A stretch of 64,000 bases of DNA from Ascaris suum (taxonomy: Eukaryota; Nematoda; Chromadorea; Rhabditida; Ascarididae), in the NCBI GenBank assembly GCA_013433145.1, contig CM024187.1:3426826-3490825 (forward strand), written 5' to 3'. The translations under genes and the position numbers were made by a program. Below, piece by piece: positions 1 through 14,200 of the stretch (within the stretch, counting starts at the first letter, position 1; each line of letters opens with the position of its first letter). A model generated the notes under the pieces. It ran no database searches, had not been told where the DNA came from, and saw only the letters and a program-made list of their open reading frames with translations.

Positions 1-424
1 GATAGTCCACTTTGTACGCATGCCTTGGCAACATTTGTATATAAAGTATTCAGTTTTTTTCAGTTTGTTCTCCGCTTCCGGCAGATGTGTTTGCCCTCCC
101 TTCTCCTCCATTTATGCACTGCAAAACGTGGCTAGATCTTTGAAATGGTACACAAATTGCCGAAGAAAATCCGACGAGAGTGGAAGCGTGTGGAAGTGAT
201 TCGCTGTGCAGGACATATCGGGAAACGGAAGAGTGTCGTTTTTGTGTGGAAGGTGAAAGAATTTGTGTAATTCAAATCAGTGCGCTAAAGTATGTCTCTA
301 CGTGTTAGTTTTCAGACATGAGAAGTGTGCGAAAAACTGCGTTTCCTCTCATGAAATCCTCGAAATTTTGTGGCATTACACTTGCTTGATTTGAGAACTC
401 CAAAAGCGGACGGGTTTTTTAAAG

Positions 425-474
425 ATGCGGCGATCCGATAGCATGACGTGCATGTTGGAAGATTTCACTTCGAA
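425..474 (+). CDS. Candidate first coding exon of an unidentified gene
   Basis: An ATG at 425 opens a short frame that reads MRRSDSMTCMLEDFTS and then reaches a good donor (AA|GTAGGT) at 475, leaving two bases of a split codon. The surrounding first 1.5 kb is richer in CpG than the rest of the window, as expected near a promoter. I found no matching second exon that keeps this phase. The downstream exons could be far away, even beyond receptor gene 1, which would then be nested. The peptide is Ser/Thr/Met-rich and not recognised. It could also be a chance frame. Confidence 0.25.
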
Positions 475-3400
475 GTAGGTATTGGAATCGGACGCCCCTT
501 AGGTATTTTGAAAGTGTTTTCCAACAATTGCGCGACAATTTCAGCTGATGGAGTGGAATGGAAAGTTGCGTAAACTGCTGAAAACTGTGATGTTTTGCAT
601 GTTGATTGCTTTGTTGAGATTTGTTGGTTTGAGAAAGTCTAAATCGCTCTAAGTTCGCAGGGTTGTGCTGATCGACTGTTTAATATGACTGGATACAGAC
701 AGTAGATTGGATACAGACTCTTAGTCAGCCCTGTTTTAACACATCGGCTGTGTCCTTTGTCCCTGTTATCGCTGTTTGCATGCCAACGGTTACTTCGATC
801 CAACACGTTTGTTTTCCATTGAAACTTACGCGTAAGAGTACGTTTAGTGGTACGATAACAGCGGATATTACACGGTAGCGTGGTGATCAGCTAAATCTCT
901 TTCCAAGGTGCAGCAACAAAGTAGTCAAATACTTCGGTCCGAAAGTGGTTATTTCTTCTTAGAATAGTATGGACGCTGCCAAGCCGATAACGAACGATAA
1001 CGTATCATTCGTTGTGCACAGTATCGTCGGGACTGTCTAGTCTCTCAAATGTAGTTTGATTCATCCTCATAATGTATATCCCTATAAGTAGTGAGGGTCC
1101 AGCGACTCGTCCATCAGATTGTTGCTGGTGTGGGTGAAGGTGGAATAGGTCGCAGTGGCCGACGTCGAGTGTGGTCTCGATGAGCTACAGTTACTTTCTT
1201 GGAGCGTTTAGATTAATGGAAGAGACTCGATATAGCATCAGACTCTATATGGATTTAGACGAGGGCGGTCTGTGGCGGTCAGATTTTGCCTAGAAGACTG
1301 TTACCACGATGAGACTTCAAGGCTTACAGCGATTTCCATGATCGACGACAAGTGTACATTTCGCACTGTCGATAATCCAGTTTCACACAAATCCTCACTT
1401 TGTACCGCTCCATCCCGAAAATATCAATGCTGAAATATGTCGGGGCTTTATCCGTAGCGAGTCGATATCGCATCCTTCGTTTAAAAGCGACTCTCAGATT
1501 CGTTCAGCACAATGGCAAAAGATGATAAGGTCTCCGCCGTCACAACTAGACGGGCCTAACTTGCAGATCCACTCAGATCCTTCTGTCTGTCGCGCTCAGT
1601 CACTAGACAAAAATTGCCAGCATCGGATGGCGAAGTGATGGTCTGTATTATCTTCAGTTTTTGATGAAGTGGTACCTGAAAGCTTACAAGGTTACACCGT
1701 TGCTTCTAACATGGAGACAGAGAAGCGTCGTAGGTGCAACATGAAAAAAATCAGACGCGAATAACTGCTTGCCGCATTCATATCTTGCCTCGTTACTTGT
1801 AATTATTGCCTTCCACATCATGGTCCTCCAACTGCCTCTTCCCTCTTCCATTTCCTGTTTCTAGTGATTAGCGTCAAGTTGATTAATTCTAGTTCATCGA
1901 GTTACAAGTGCGATTTGGTGATAGCCTTTCATGTGGATTCGGAACGAGATAACCCACCACGTGAGGTTTTGGTACTGCTCGGACGTAGCACTGATAGAAG
2001 GGGGGGGGGAGGGGAGGGGAGGAGGGTTATGCTACCACATTCCTCAGTCTTCTCTTATGTCATTTAACGTTGTGACGAATTAGTGGATTTTTTGATGATG
2101 GACAGTTTTTAAATGGTAAACACTGACGTTATGACTCCAGAAGGGAGGGATCTGACGGAGTAGGGAAAGGGAGAAGGGTTAGAAGTTCATGTTACGTGTT
2201 ACCAACCTTCGTTCATAATAGTAGCGACTATGCCTCTCTGAGGGATAATTTGTGGGTAGTGTGTTCTAAAGCTTCACATCATTATCGCCTCAATTTATTG
2301 CTGCTGTTAAACGAACTCGGAGTATGTTCGTGTCCTTCAGTAGCAACAGTTTGACGTGTTGGATGTTACTTGACTGTTAGAACTTTATCGTCGGCACTAT
2401 AGGGGCGCTTCGATCGAAGGGTGCGCGAACCGATTCGCCGGAGTTAATTCTATTTTTTTGTTTGACTGGAACGTTTCGATGCTCAAACTAAAGAGGCTCA
2501 GAGCCATGGTTATGATATTTAAGATTTCCAAGGCCATTTGGACGTTTTTAATGATGGGTTTGAAACTGCAGAAATTGTTAAACCAAAAGAATGAGCCATC
2601 GGTCGCTCATATTTGCGCGATCTAGTGCGCAAATTTGCTCATTCTTTACCACCCCATTAGTCCAAAGGGAAAGGTCGCCGCCCCCCCCCCCCCACTTAGC
2701 GCTCAGTTGGTTCCATGACCTTACCATTTCCAGTTGTTGTCCATAGATAAAATCCCCTAGTTAAAGGTGTATCGAGCGCAGCCGATAGGAATACTGTTGA
2801 ATGTTCTACTATTTTCTCGTGTTGTGCTTATGTTTCTTATTGATGTGAGTTGGTTTAGGTATGAAAGCGACAAAAATGTGGAGGGATACGGCCGCAATTA
2901 TAAAAACAACGTGAAATTAGAACGATACATAGAAGTAACAAAGAGTATAGTTAAATTATCTCTCAATACTCGTAAAGAGTGTAAGAATCAAAATAGTGAT
3001 TAATGCTGATAAAATCGAATTAAAACATTGGCCGTTCCTAGTAAAAATTATACAAAACTAAAGAAATAGTTGAACTTTAAAGTGGAATTGGAAACTAGAC
3101 TAGTCTCGATGAAAGTGTATAGAGTTAAAACATCGATCGTGCCGATAAAAAGTTCGTCAGCATAAAGTGCCGATTAATGGCGCTCGAAAATCTTCAAAGT
3201 CGGAGTAGTATTTATTTCATCAGCGTCACCGTAAAGCATCGTAAAATTTTCAAGTATTTGATGGCGTTAAATGGCTGATAGTGTTAAAATGTAAATATCA
3301 CTTTTTTTGGTATATATAGTTAAATAATTTGTTATACTTTTGATGGAATATAAATGCTAATTGATGTATCTTATACCGTAATGGGATTCGAGAGTTTTTG

Positions 3401-6400
3401 CGGTACAAGGGTTGACTCAAGTGAATAAAGATTATTCGATGTATACGAAGGGAACGCCAACTGATTCAGAAGGACTATTTTCTGCTTTCATCATATGTTA
3501 CCCGTGACGATGATATTTTTCAAACTATTAATGGGAAAGCACGTCACAGATATGGGCATTCACTTTGTGTAGTTTAACTAAGAATCCAGAAAGCGGGAAG
3601 TAAACTCAGGAACAATGAGGAGCTTTGAGAAATCGCTGTGAAGAATGAGTTGCAGCATGAATCTCACAGTAAATTTGCATGTAATATTTACATGATTTCG
3701 TTTCTGTCTCATTCGATTTCCTGGCTCAATTGCTATCATTATCGGGTCTTTTTAAAGATCAGAGAAGATAAAGAAACTGGAAAGTCTGTGGCTAAAGGAG
3801 TGAGCAGCGATGAGGAAGAAGTTGACATGTCGTGCCCCCCCCCCCTCCTCCCATCCCCCCAGCAATTATCTTTTGTAGATCAACTGAAAGGCGATGCTGG
3901 CGATCGACGATTGGAGCAACAATCACACATATTTCAAGGCTCACATCGCTTAGCAAATACGATCTAAACGTTTATTATTTCTCACAACGGCTATTAATGC
4001 TTTCTGTTGGAGAATCTTCAAAGACCGGGCTGCTCAAATCATCACAAGTTATCGCTGTTTCCGATTGTTGTCATACATTTTTATAAATTTACAAACACAT
4101 ATGATGTTCCCTAAGAAATGAGAACTTAAGCACACTCCAACACTGTGGACATTAAATCTTGATTCTAGAGCCCTGGTTGATAGCTTTGTTAATTCTCAGG
4201 GGGTGATTGTGACCAAAACGGTTATAATTTAAGGAACGCAGGTCTTCAATTTCCTCTATAGAATATATGATCATATAATGTGTATTTGTTTTGTTTGTTT
4301 CCTACAAAATTTCGTTCGTTCAAACGAAAACAGTTGCCTTGTCTTTCCTTTAATGTTCAAGCTGTCTTTTCCAAATTTTATCGCTCAATCTTACGCGATT
4401 GCTGAAATCACTTGAAGCTGGTAGCGCTTCATTTTTTTTCAAATCTGCTCGAAATTATACGCTTTGACTGGATGTTAATCATAGATGACCTAACAATCAA
4501 GGCACTCCTTAGTTTTGCTTTTCTTGGTGGGATGCATGTAATAAATGAAATAGTTGTGAATTTTTGTTTCATTTGGATGCGTGTTAATAAAATATACCAA
4601 GGTGTGCTTATACACGAAAGTTGACAGGGTAAGCGTCGTAGACTGTTTGCGTTGAGAAACTGAAGAGCAACTAGCATAAATATATTGAACTCTACGAAGT
4701 GAAGTCGCCATAGTACCCGTTCACTATAGAGATTGAAGGATTTCATGGCCGGATCGCAGTCCTGGTCCTAACATTTATCATAATTTGGGCATGATTGTAC
4801 TCCATTTTCTTCGATGTACTGCTGCTCAGCGATCCGTATCCGATAAAAGAAAATACTGCTGAGTGCAAGTTGTTGCTCCAACAATTGCTGTCCTTTAGCA
4901 GATTGATAAATGATGACGACATAGTTTACTTTGCATTTAATAGTAAATCCTTCCTTCGTCCCGCTTCGCCCATCACTGTTTGCACGACGATCGTGCATTT
5001 GTGGATTTTTGTCTGCACAATGTTATTTTCGATTACTTTGTATTCACACCGAATGTTTACTTAATTCAGTTATGCTCACTGCTCGGCCATTTAGACGTAT
5101 AAGCGTCGAGAAGTTATGGTCTTGCTTTATTTGTTGTGCTTAATATTGCTGGAATTTTTCGAGAGAAAGCAATGCCGTAGAATTACATATCAAAAGCGAT
5201 AATAATATGATTAAATTGCACTAGTTCACTGCTGATAAGGTATTTGGAAATCGAAGAATAAGTGGGCGCTTATGAATTTCTTTGCTTTATTTTAATTTAA
5301 TTTTGCAAAAAAAGTCAGCGTTCATGAACGGAAACGTTTTTTTTTTGCGTCTTTTATACATATAGTGAGATTTATTGGCGCTTTGCTTACGTTTACGTAT
5401 ATAAAGTGGTTTGTTTTTATTGAAATCTAAGGTCAGCTCCTTTTCTCATTCCATTGGCTCTTTGCCGACTTAATGCCACGAAGAACAGAGAAGAATGGCT
5501 TATTCTTAAGGCGCTCTTATCAAGCGATGAATCATTTCTACACACTTCTGCAAGCTTCTTTGAGAATTTTTGATCGAATGGCATCGAAACTATACGCTTT
5601 CAACAGTTCTCTTTCGTATTCATTAACCATACATCATAATAATGTAAATGAAATTGTTGTTTTTCTTTGTGTTGCAAAACAAGTAGATTTTCTTCGTTTG
5701 CTCATTTGAAAGGAGACTTTAATAGACGTATTTAATGAAAAGCACTTTTCCTTCTCTATGAAAATAATTTTTTTTAATGAACAAATCGAAGAAAATTTTC
5801 AAATTCACTTTTCGTGCATTTTTCATTATTCGCAAATAGCTTTGCTATATAATGGTTCTTTCTTGTAATAAGTACACTCTTTTTTAATTGAAAAATGCGC
5901 TTCATATGATTGCAATGTTTACAACGAAATACTTGTCATATGTTTGGGTGAAAAGTTGAACTAATGCAATATCATGCTAAAATATTCATAAAAGTTTTAG
6001 TAAGCAGTGGAAAAAATGAGAGATACGGAAGGGGGATTGGGAAGAAAGAAGAAGCTGTTGAGGAAAGCACCCCTCATTTAACTGCATATATTATTCGGCC
6101 CAAAGTTCTTGAAATGACTTCATTTTCCATTCGTAAAGAAAGCTGAGAAGAGCTGCTTAATCGATATAGTGCACTTGTAGGTGAGTTAATAAAATCATTA
6201 TCTCAAACTTACTTACTTCGAAGCATTTTTGATGCTTACTTTGATAGGTTAGCTTTACGTTGTTGTAACATGAATGTTTAAAGAAGTTGTATTTTCTATA
6301 GCTGAATGTATCTCGGCCAAAGCGCTCAAAATATTTCTGAAATATGCCGTAATTTTATTTCTTGACTTTTGGCTTTACTGTCATTGAAACAATTGGGATC

Positions 6401-7537
6401 AGGATGTTTGGCTAGTTAGTGGTAGTTTTTTATTATATAATATTGAGTAAAAGCAACATAATTTACAAATTTTTCAAGCTTTTTGGGAAATATAGAAGGA
6501 TAAGGAGCATTAATGGTGGAATTTTTTGTTTGAGATTATGCGATGCGATGAATAATTAGGCTGCTACTCGTGATTTATCAAATATTACGACACTGCAGTG
6601 TACTTGAATGAATTCTATCGTTTTTGGGTGGTAAGCATTTGCTGACATGTCACTGCAATTAGGCGTAGTGTTTTCGTTACGAGAGATACAAAGCACTGTA
6701 TTCAATGAAAATCGTCGAATTTGTTAAGCTGTAAACCTGCATGACTCATTGCTATATACGCTAGAACATATTTCCGCTACGATTAGCATTGTCCAATCGT
6801 AATCACTTATTGGCGTTACTGAACTGTGTAATTGCATGTTTTTTACCATACGGATTTTCTGTTGAGAGTAATCCCCCTATTCTGCAATGAACGTGCATAT
6901 TTACAATAATAGAGTTGTGCGCTTAGTCACTGTGTTGTTTGCTATTGAGTTCGAGTGCTCTAAAATTCTATGCGTTTTCAACGATCAAACCGGCAGTTGC
7001 TTTTGCAAGAATCAAATGTATCGGGCCTTTGAAATCTCCGTAACTGAGCGCTCCTCGAGGGTAGCAACTTTAGCAGGGCAGTAAATTTTCAACATTTTTG
7101 CAACTTTGGGGATACCTAGGGAGTTTTCATATACAATATAGGCTAGAAATTCGGTGGGTTGCAGGAGGTAGTTCGTCGAATTGTTTGTGTTGTTGGTTTG
7201 TTCATTGTTCACGTATGAGATGCCTGTAGCTGAAAATTGTACCCCGCTTTGACGATAACTCTGTCTTCTCTCAGTTATTCTCACTATTCACACTATGACC
7301 TAGTTTACATTCTTTCTTGAATTTAAAAAGTTGATTTCTACCTGCATCTCATAAATTGAAATACTTGACATTTTCTCCTTTATCTGAATTTTCGTGACAT
7401 TATTTTCAAGAAATTCAAATTTGCTGGCAAAAAACCTCGACAATTTATTCAGCCGAATTACTTCGGTATTTGTAAGGATTCGTCAGTCACTCTTTCATTT
7501 AGGCAGCATTTTTTAGACTTAATTTGATTGGTACATC
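475..7537. other. Long stretch without a supportable gene
   Basis: About 7 kb with only short chance frames on both strands, none with a recognisable domain or a consistent set of splice sites. It contains homopolymer runs (for example 13 C at 2681-2693 and a C-rich run near 3834-3857) and AT-rich sequence. It may be an intron of the gene whose first exon is proposed at 425, or intergenic DNA. Confidence 0.5.
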
Positions 7538-7985
7538 CTATTTATTTAACGCATGAAGTGCACCAGCAACAATTTTCCTAGCATATGCGTCAATGGATTC
7601 TTTTACAGAAGTCAAAGCATTATGAAGAGTAGGCATTTCTAATGCTGTAATGGCATCATGAGGTACTTCAGCGATAGATGGTGTAGTTTGCAAAAATTAA
7701 AATTAAAGTTATTTCTATATTCATCATTTCGTTATTATTGGCGAATTGCAGTAATTCTTAGAACTTTCCATCGTTTTGATATGCAGTAGTAGATTCTCAC
7801 CTATCTCAAGTGTTTCATTCATTTTCAATAAACTTTAATCAGGTTTCTTTGCATTTAATGCTACCATCCTTTTGTCGTAATTTTGCGCTTTACTAGAATC
7901 GAAAATTACTTCATCTATAGTGGTTTTCATAAAGCCACAATTTCAGGAGTAATAATTCCTTTCTCCTCACCTCAAAGGTTAATGA
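7538..7985 (-). pseudogene. Decayed coding relic, unidentified protein
   Basis: On the minus strand the last part (7696 to 7538) reads as about 52 codons of well-behaved protein, including the stretch ITALEMPTLHNALTSVKESI and ending ...GALHALNK followed by TAG. Farther upstream, between about 7985 and 7740, more protein-like text appears (for example EKGIITPEIVAL, then after a one-base shift TTIDEVIFDSSKAQNYDKR). It is broken by that frameshift and by one in-frame TAA. No good splice acceptor joins the parts. The best reading is an old gene or retrocopy that has picked up disabling changes. The family is not recognised. It sits about 230 bp upstream of receptor gene 1, on the opposite strand. 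Confidence 0.35.
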
Positions 7986-8111
7986 TCAATTAATCTGTAT
8001 GCAGTTGTTCTTTGTTATTAAATTTGCTTAGAAACTGAAATCTGTTAAAGTGTGACACATTTTCTCAGAAATGAAATTCATTGTTTGTTGTGTGTGATGC
8101 CGTTTAAGTAG

Positions 8112-8119
8112 TATATAAG
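8112..8119 (+). promoter_or_regulatory. TATA-box-like element upstream of receptor gene 1
   Basis: TATATAAG lies about 94 bp before the proposed start codon of receptor gene 1 (ATG at 8213), a plausible distance for a core promoter with a short 5' leader. The assignment rests on sequence and position only; AT-rich DNA produces such words by chance. Confidence 0.3.
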
Positions 8120-8212
8120 AATGGACCCATAGTTCCACACTGTAAACACTTCAGGGCACATTCCTAACAACTTCACAAAGAAGAGCCCTTTGCTTTATGT
8201 TGCGAATATTCA

Positions 8213-11200
8213 ATGGAGTCAGTGGCAACTACTACGGCAAATATTTTCACAAATTGCGGCAATGAGGTGCACGTAAAAGATGAGAAGTATTTCCAGTGTA
8301 CAATTCCGGAAGGAGCCGATCCTTGTGTGATGCTAAAGGTTTGTTCAGCACAATCTCTTTAATGAACCATTTCGTTCTATGCTTATAAAAGATGGCAGAG
8401 CAATGAAAAGTCGAGCTATCGACGTGCGCTGATTTTGCAAAAAACATCCAGCCGAAAGACAATTTTTCAAGAGATCCCTCGTTCTTGAATCCCCATGAAC
8501 TTCGTTTCATTTACAACTCATGCACACGTGCCCGATAGGGAGTATTTCTGACTAGCTGAAAACAAAGTTTAATTGGGATGGGAGATTTGAAATTTGATAA
8601 CGTTCAATTAGGAGCGTTGATATGTTGAAGGTTTTCGCAATCAATTATGAAGACAGAAACCTGCAGCAGTTTACGAGCTGCTCTGAATCGCTGAATCTGT
8701 ATGAGCGCGTCAAATGAAGCGGCGTAGAACGTCGGACCGAAAAGTTTCGAAATAGCGGTTGTTCACGTGTTGTGCAAATAATAGTGATTTTAGGACTTGC
8801 ACGAAGCGAAGAACTTGAGGAAATATGTACTTGCCGTGGTTCCATCTATAATCTCTTCAGCGGCTGTTATCATCAATATCGCCTACGGCCTATTAATAAT
8901 ATATCTCTGGAGAAAAAAGAGGCTAAGGTAAGCAGTAAACGACTTCAGAGGTGCTTTCCACAAGTAAAAAACCCGGCGCACCTTTTTCTTGGCCGTTTCT
9001 GCTGCAATGCCATAAAAGGAGGAAATTGGTTCCGCAGACTTCGGTAGCAGCAATTTGCTTTCATAAAAACTATGCCAATGAAAATAAGCGGGGAAGCGCA
9101 CTCCACGGACTGGCACGACACGTGCATTTGTACGTCGCTCACCTGACAGGCAGCTTTGTAAATCACGATCTAATGATAAAATGTGGGAAATGTGCAGTCA
9201 TAGTTTTAGTGATCTGACCGATTATGCGATCTGTCGGCAAACAATGCGTTTTCCTATGATATGGTTAATATAATGTAAAAGTTTGACGAAATTAGAAAGT
9301 TTCAAGCACTTTCAAATCTCGGTAACTCCTTTCGGAGTTGATCGATTAAGATGGATTGGGCGAAAGGAGGCCAATGTCGTACATTATGGCAACCCAGTTG
9401 CACAACTCCAGCATATCGGTTCCCACCTGAAATTACTGTACATGAAGATATTACTATATGACCGTATGGGCAGATATTACTATGCCATAATCCGCTTTTC
9501 AAGTACGAATCGGCAGTGGAGCTTAAAAATGACTCACTTCCTCTCCATGCAATCGTAAACAAATAAAATCGGCAGGCAAAATTTAAAATGTCGAATTTTG
9601 GACTCGAAGTGTTCAAACGGCCAATCGTCATGAAACGAAGAACTGAATATAGAACACTGGAGGCTCTGGAAACCTTCAAAGTTAACGTGTTTCCCTTGTC
9701 TTAATGGGACATTGGCAGCCTCGAACTCTAATTCAACGCAGCTAGCTGTGTTTAGCTATATATAGCGCATGGCAGGTTTCTTGTCCACCATTCATCAATA
9801 TTCAAATCGAGTCAATGGTCCAGCTATGACGGCCGTTCATATTTATGCTAACATTGCTTCCTCTATCATGATTGCTAAACCACTACATAACCTTAACCAG
9901 AAGTGAGGGAGCTTAAAATTTTTCAGCCGTGTGGAACGGGGTTTGTGTTGGAAGTGGTCTTCTTGAGTTGAAGGTTATAGAGCACATTTTACTCGAACCC
10001 TACAAGGGTGACTGAACTGTAAGTATATTGTCGACGTAAAATGAATTGCAATTTTTTGCCTGGTCGACGTAAAATGAAAGATCGACTTTGCAATTTTTGC
10101 ACACTTGTATATCCATAACTGCTTCCGAAATAGATAACGTAGCTCGAAAAGTCTTATAGCGTAGATATGCAACTTTAGTAAATATTGTAACTATCAGATT
10201 TCGTAGTTCTGCCTGAAGTGGTTCACGAGTTAAAACTGTTGAACAGACAGGCGGACGCTTTCCGTAGGTATGTATGGTTGCCCAAAAGTGCTTTGCATGT
10301 ACGAGCTTGCAAAAGCACTCCAAAACATCCAATTTCTGCTAAGGGACAATGATGTCTACATAGGGCAACCAAATTATCCGAAGCGGTCGGGAGCAAAAGA
10401 TTAAATCACACGTCTGCTATGTTAAAATGCTGTAGCAGTTTTTCAAAGCTGTTTTTACAATTTCGGCATGATCTTTAAAAATTGCTTCAAGAGCACCATC
10501 TTGCACCACTGTTGAGCTGATGAGGCGCTGAAAAGTAGCCAACTTTCAAGCATAAAGGACATCCGATTCTCTGCGGTTGACAGGTTGCGATGTTTCTTTT
10601 CATCATTTTTTACATACATGAAGTGGTGAGGAATGATGAAACGTCTGTAAAATGATGCATGAAATAATGTATATTCTTGAACATATGTTTGCAGTTGGAA
10701 GCATCGCTACGCCTTTCTTCTAAGTCGCACTGTGAGCACAGTGATCGCAATTGCACTCTTCTATGCAACTCTTCTCGCATGGAAATTCGCCGGTTTTGAG
10801 TACACATCCGTGACGATATTCATTCTTGTTGCGTCGATAACATTTCTTACATTTGCAGGTGCGCTCCTTCACGCCAGATTTTATGAAAAATCTCGTCAAA
10901 CAATGAATAGCGGAATGTTATAGCTATTCGCTTCCGAATAACTTTTCACCTAATACCTCGGGGAGACTACAGCACATTTAGCTATTTGGGATATAAGTTG
11001 AAAATTTTGACTGCATGCGCTTAAAACCTCATCATCTAGTTAGTTTTGTTGAAGTTCAACTAGGTGAAGAGGAAGGATTCGACTGGAAGTAAACAGTGCG
11101 CGTTTCTCTGGAAGAATATTTTTCAATTGGCAAAAGCTCATATTTGCAAAATGAAATATTTTGAAAATCACATGCCCACTATTATATTTGTCTGTAATAA

Positions 11201-14200
11201 TAATTAGATGCCCACTAATAATGGTATTCAAATTTAATGGAGAGCCATTTTTGCAGGAACTTATTTGGCGATGACATGGCTCCTCTATATGGCGGTCGTG
11301 CATCCGCTTAAATATCGTTACGTTGTTACAACTACTAGATGTTGGCTAGCCGTTAGTGCAATTTGGATAATCTCTATCGCATTCGCGGTGAGCTATTTCT
11401 TAATTAAAGAAGATATCAGGCAAATTCCGAGAATCTTAAAAGAGTTTTCGAAAACTTCAGTGTCCCATTTTTTGTGATGGAAATATGCATTAGGCGGCTA
11501 GCTGAATTGTTGCGTTAGAGCACCTCTGTAGCGCGGATAATATAGTAATACTTATTGCTCAATCATATTTACAAGTACTAAGGAGCGTAATAAGCTCTTA
11601 GCCTTTACTTCGCGCAATTGAAAACAGCAGACTGCAATGACAGAAAGAGAAAAAAATAGGTCAACAGAGGAGATTCACAACAACCAAAAAAAAGAGAAAA
11701 TGTGAGAAGAGTTGCACAATAATTCTTGAACTAGCGAATCTATAGGTAGACCAATATAGAGCAGAACAAGGAAAACGAAATGCGATCTTATTTGAGCGGC
11801 TTAAAACAATACATTGGGTGAGTGCATCATGCAGATTTATCACAACGGTATGTGACGAATTGCAATACTTTTTTATTGCGTGCAATATAGATAACCAATA
11901 AAGCACATATATTACCTTTATATGGTATCATTTACAATTTCAAAAAATACATCCATATCTACATCTCCCAACGAATGAATTAATATAACGTCTGAAAGCA
12001 TTTATCCGGAGAAATTCTTTACACGTCTCTAAGAGTATTTGCGTAATTTAAGTCTAAACGTGAAAATATTGTAAAGCGATATTCAACAGTGTGATGAAAA
12101 GTTTGGAACAATGTGGAGGTATTATTTCTAAATGAGGAGATAAAGAATTAAGTTTGCTCGTGTACTGATCACTGAAAGATGGAGAGAACGATAGATCTTC
12201 CGCGATGTAAGCTATAAATTCTCGTATGTTTTGCGACATATTATGATTACTATCGTGCATTACATACTCTACTATTGCGTCCCGGCTTTCATTGTACAGA
12301 GTAGAACACCTTTTGAAAGACAGCTGCATTTGCCAATTTGAGATGATTCGATATTTTCAGCAATTGTAAATAATTGTTTGTCAGAAACATGTGGATTATA
12401 GCAAACGTCGAATTTTAATTCCTCAGCGCAAAGCAAATATGGGATTTGTACGAAATTGGGTAGACCGTTTATTCATTGGTTCGACTTCCTTGAGCACACC
12501 TGAAGCAACAGTTTCATCAGCGGACAACCTTTAATCAAGTCTCTGCGCACTGTACATGAAATATAAGAAAATACGGAATTTAGTGGAATAGATTTCCACC
12601 GATGGCATGGTGGGATGCTTAGTGCACAAGTTTTCTATGTAACACTTGTCGAGCATTTTTGCAAAATCAAAGTAGAATGCGTGTCGTCGTTTGCGTTTAG
12701 ACGGAAAGCAATTCAAAATGTGAGAAGAGACATGAACAGATTAGTCGCTTTCACAAAAAAACGAATTGTGCCTCAGAAATGAACGACTATTATTCAGTAT
12801 GAGATACAATGCATGTTCAAGGTAGACTCAATCAATGTGTACACATTGCCGCTAAGCGATACGGGCCTATGGTTTGCAACGACTTTATGGGGATTTTTTT
12901 AAATAAAAAGCAGCGGCAACTTAATGCGATTTAATCGTAGTGTTTCGTGGGAAGGAAAAGATTTGCGATGATTCAGAGAAATGAGGTAGCCGGAAAAGCT
13001 ATGCAATGCTAAGAGACCAAATCCGACGAAATAAGGCTGCGAATCCCGGGCACTTAATTGATGCAACGTCCTGTACACCATTGACGGCATGGTTTCACCA
13101 TCGCGAACAAGACTGTCTGGAAATTTTTATTCAGTATTCAATGCCTTCATTCAGGCTCAAATTGTGTCATGCCTTCAGATTCTCTGAAAAGTGCAACACT
13201 CAAAGTCGAACGCAAGTTCTGCTTGATTAAAGCAAGAGGATGAGCGCATATTTCCACCCTCAACTAATCTGCGTCCGTTTTGTTCTTCATAAAAATTGAC
13301 GGCGTTCTCACTACTCCTCAACCTCTTGAACTCTGCACACTTTCACTTCTCTTCTATTTGTTTTTTGTCATATTGCACAATCGTGGAGTGTAAGCAGGAT
13401 GTTTCTTTTCTGCGTGGCCGCAAGAGACGAATTATTCATTTGATAAGAGAGGATGCAATGGAAAAAAAATTTCTCATTGTATTCGTCTACAATGAAATCT
13501 GGAAATGCAAAGGCTCTGTCAGTTTTTACCTTTATACAGATTGCAGAAAGAAAATCAAAACGACCGAAATTAACCCACGGTTATAGGTAGTTTGTGGGAC
13601 CTGTATTGTTAGAGTATGCAATACTATCGAATGATCGCTATAAGTTTCTCCAGCAGCAACATCTATAATAATACGATTTCCGTTGCAAAATACAGCATCG
13701 AGAATGCTGCTTTCACGTATGGGTGAGGTGACTAGTTGTGCGGCAGGATTTAAAGGTGCCAACTACAACATTGTTGTAATTACGATGCTCTTCTAATAGT
13801 TTACATGTGAGGCGTTGAAATCGTTGAGTTATAAGCGAGCGATGCTATGCCTAGATCACATGTTGCAATTAGTGAATCAGTCGGATGGTCCTATGACGCT
13901 ATGCAATGGTTAAGATGATAAACATGGATCGACCTAATCACAGCAAGTGGTGATCGTGTCGGGAACTAACGTGCAAACGCAGCTGCGTTCACGATCCCTT
14001 TTATCACAGCGAAACAGACGGTATTCATTGGAGAACAGTGAAATGCCATTGCTAATTCTCTTATCACAACAAATTTCAGTGGAACAACAATGCATCTAAA
14101 ATGTTTAAATGAGCGAAATATTCTAGGAGTCAGGTTCTCTAATAGACTGACTGATCATCTGGACTTATACGTCTGGAATTCAGCAGGTCTCCTTCCAACT

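Noticed and set aside
9302..9679. 125-codon minus-strand frame
   Set aside because: It overlaps dispersed repeat R1, and the second copy of the repeat does not keep the frame open.
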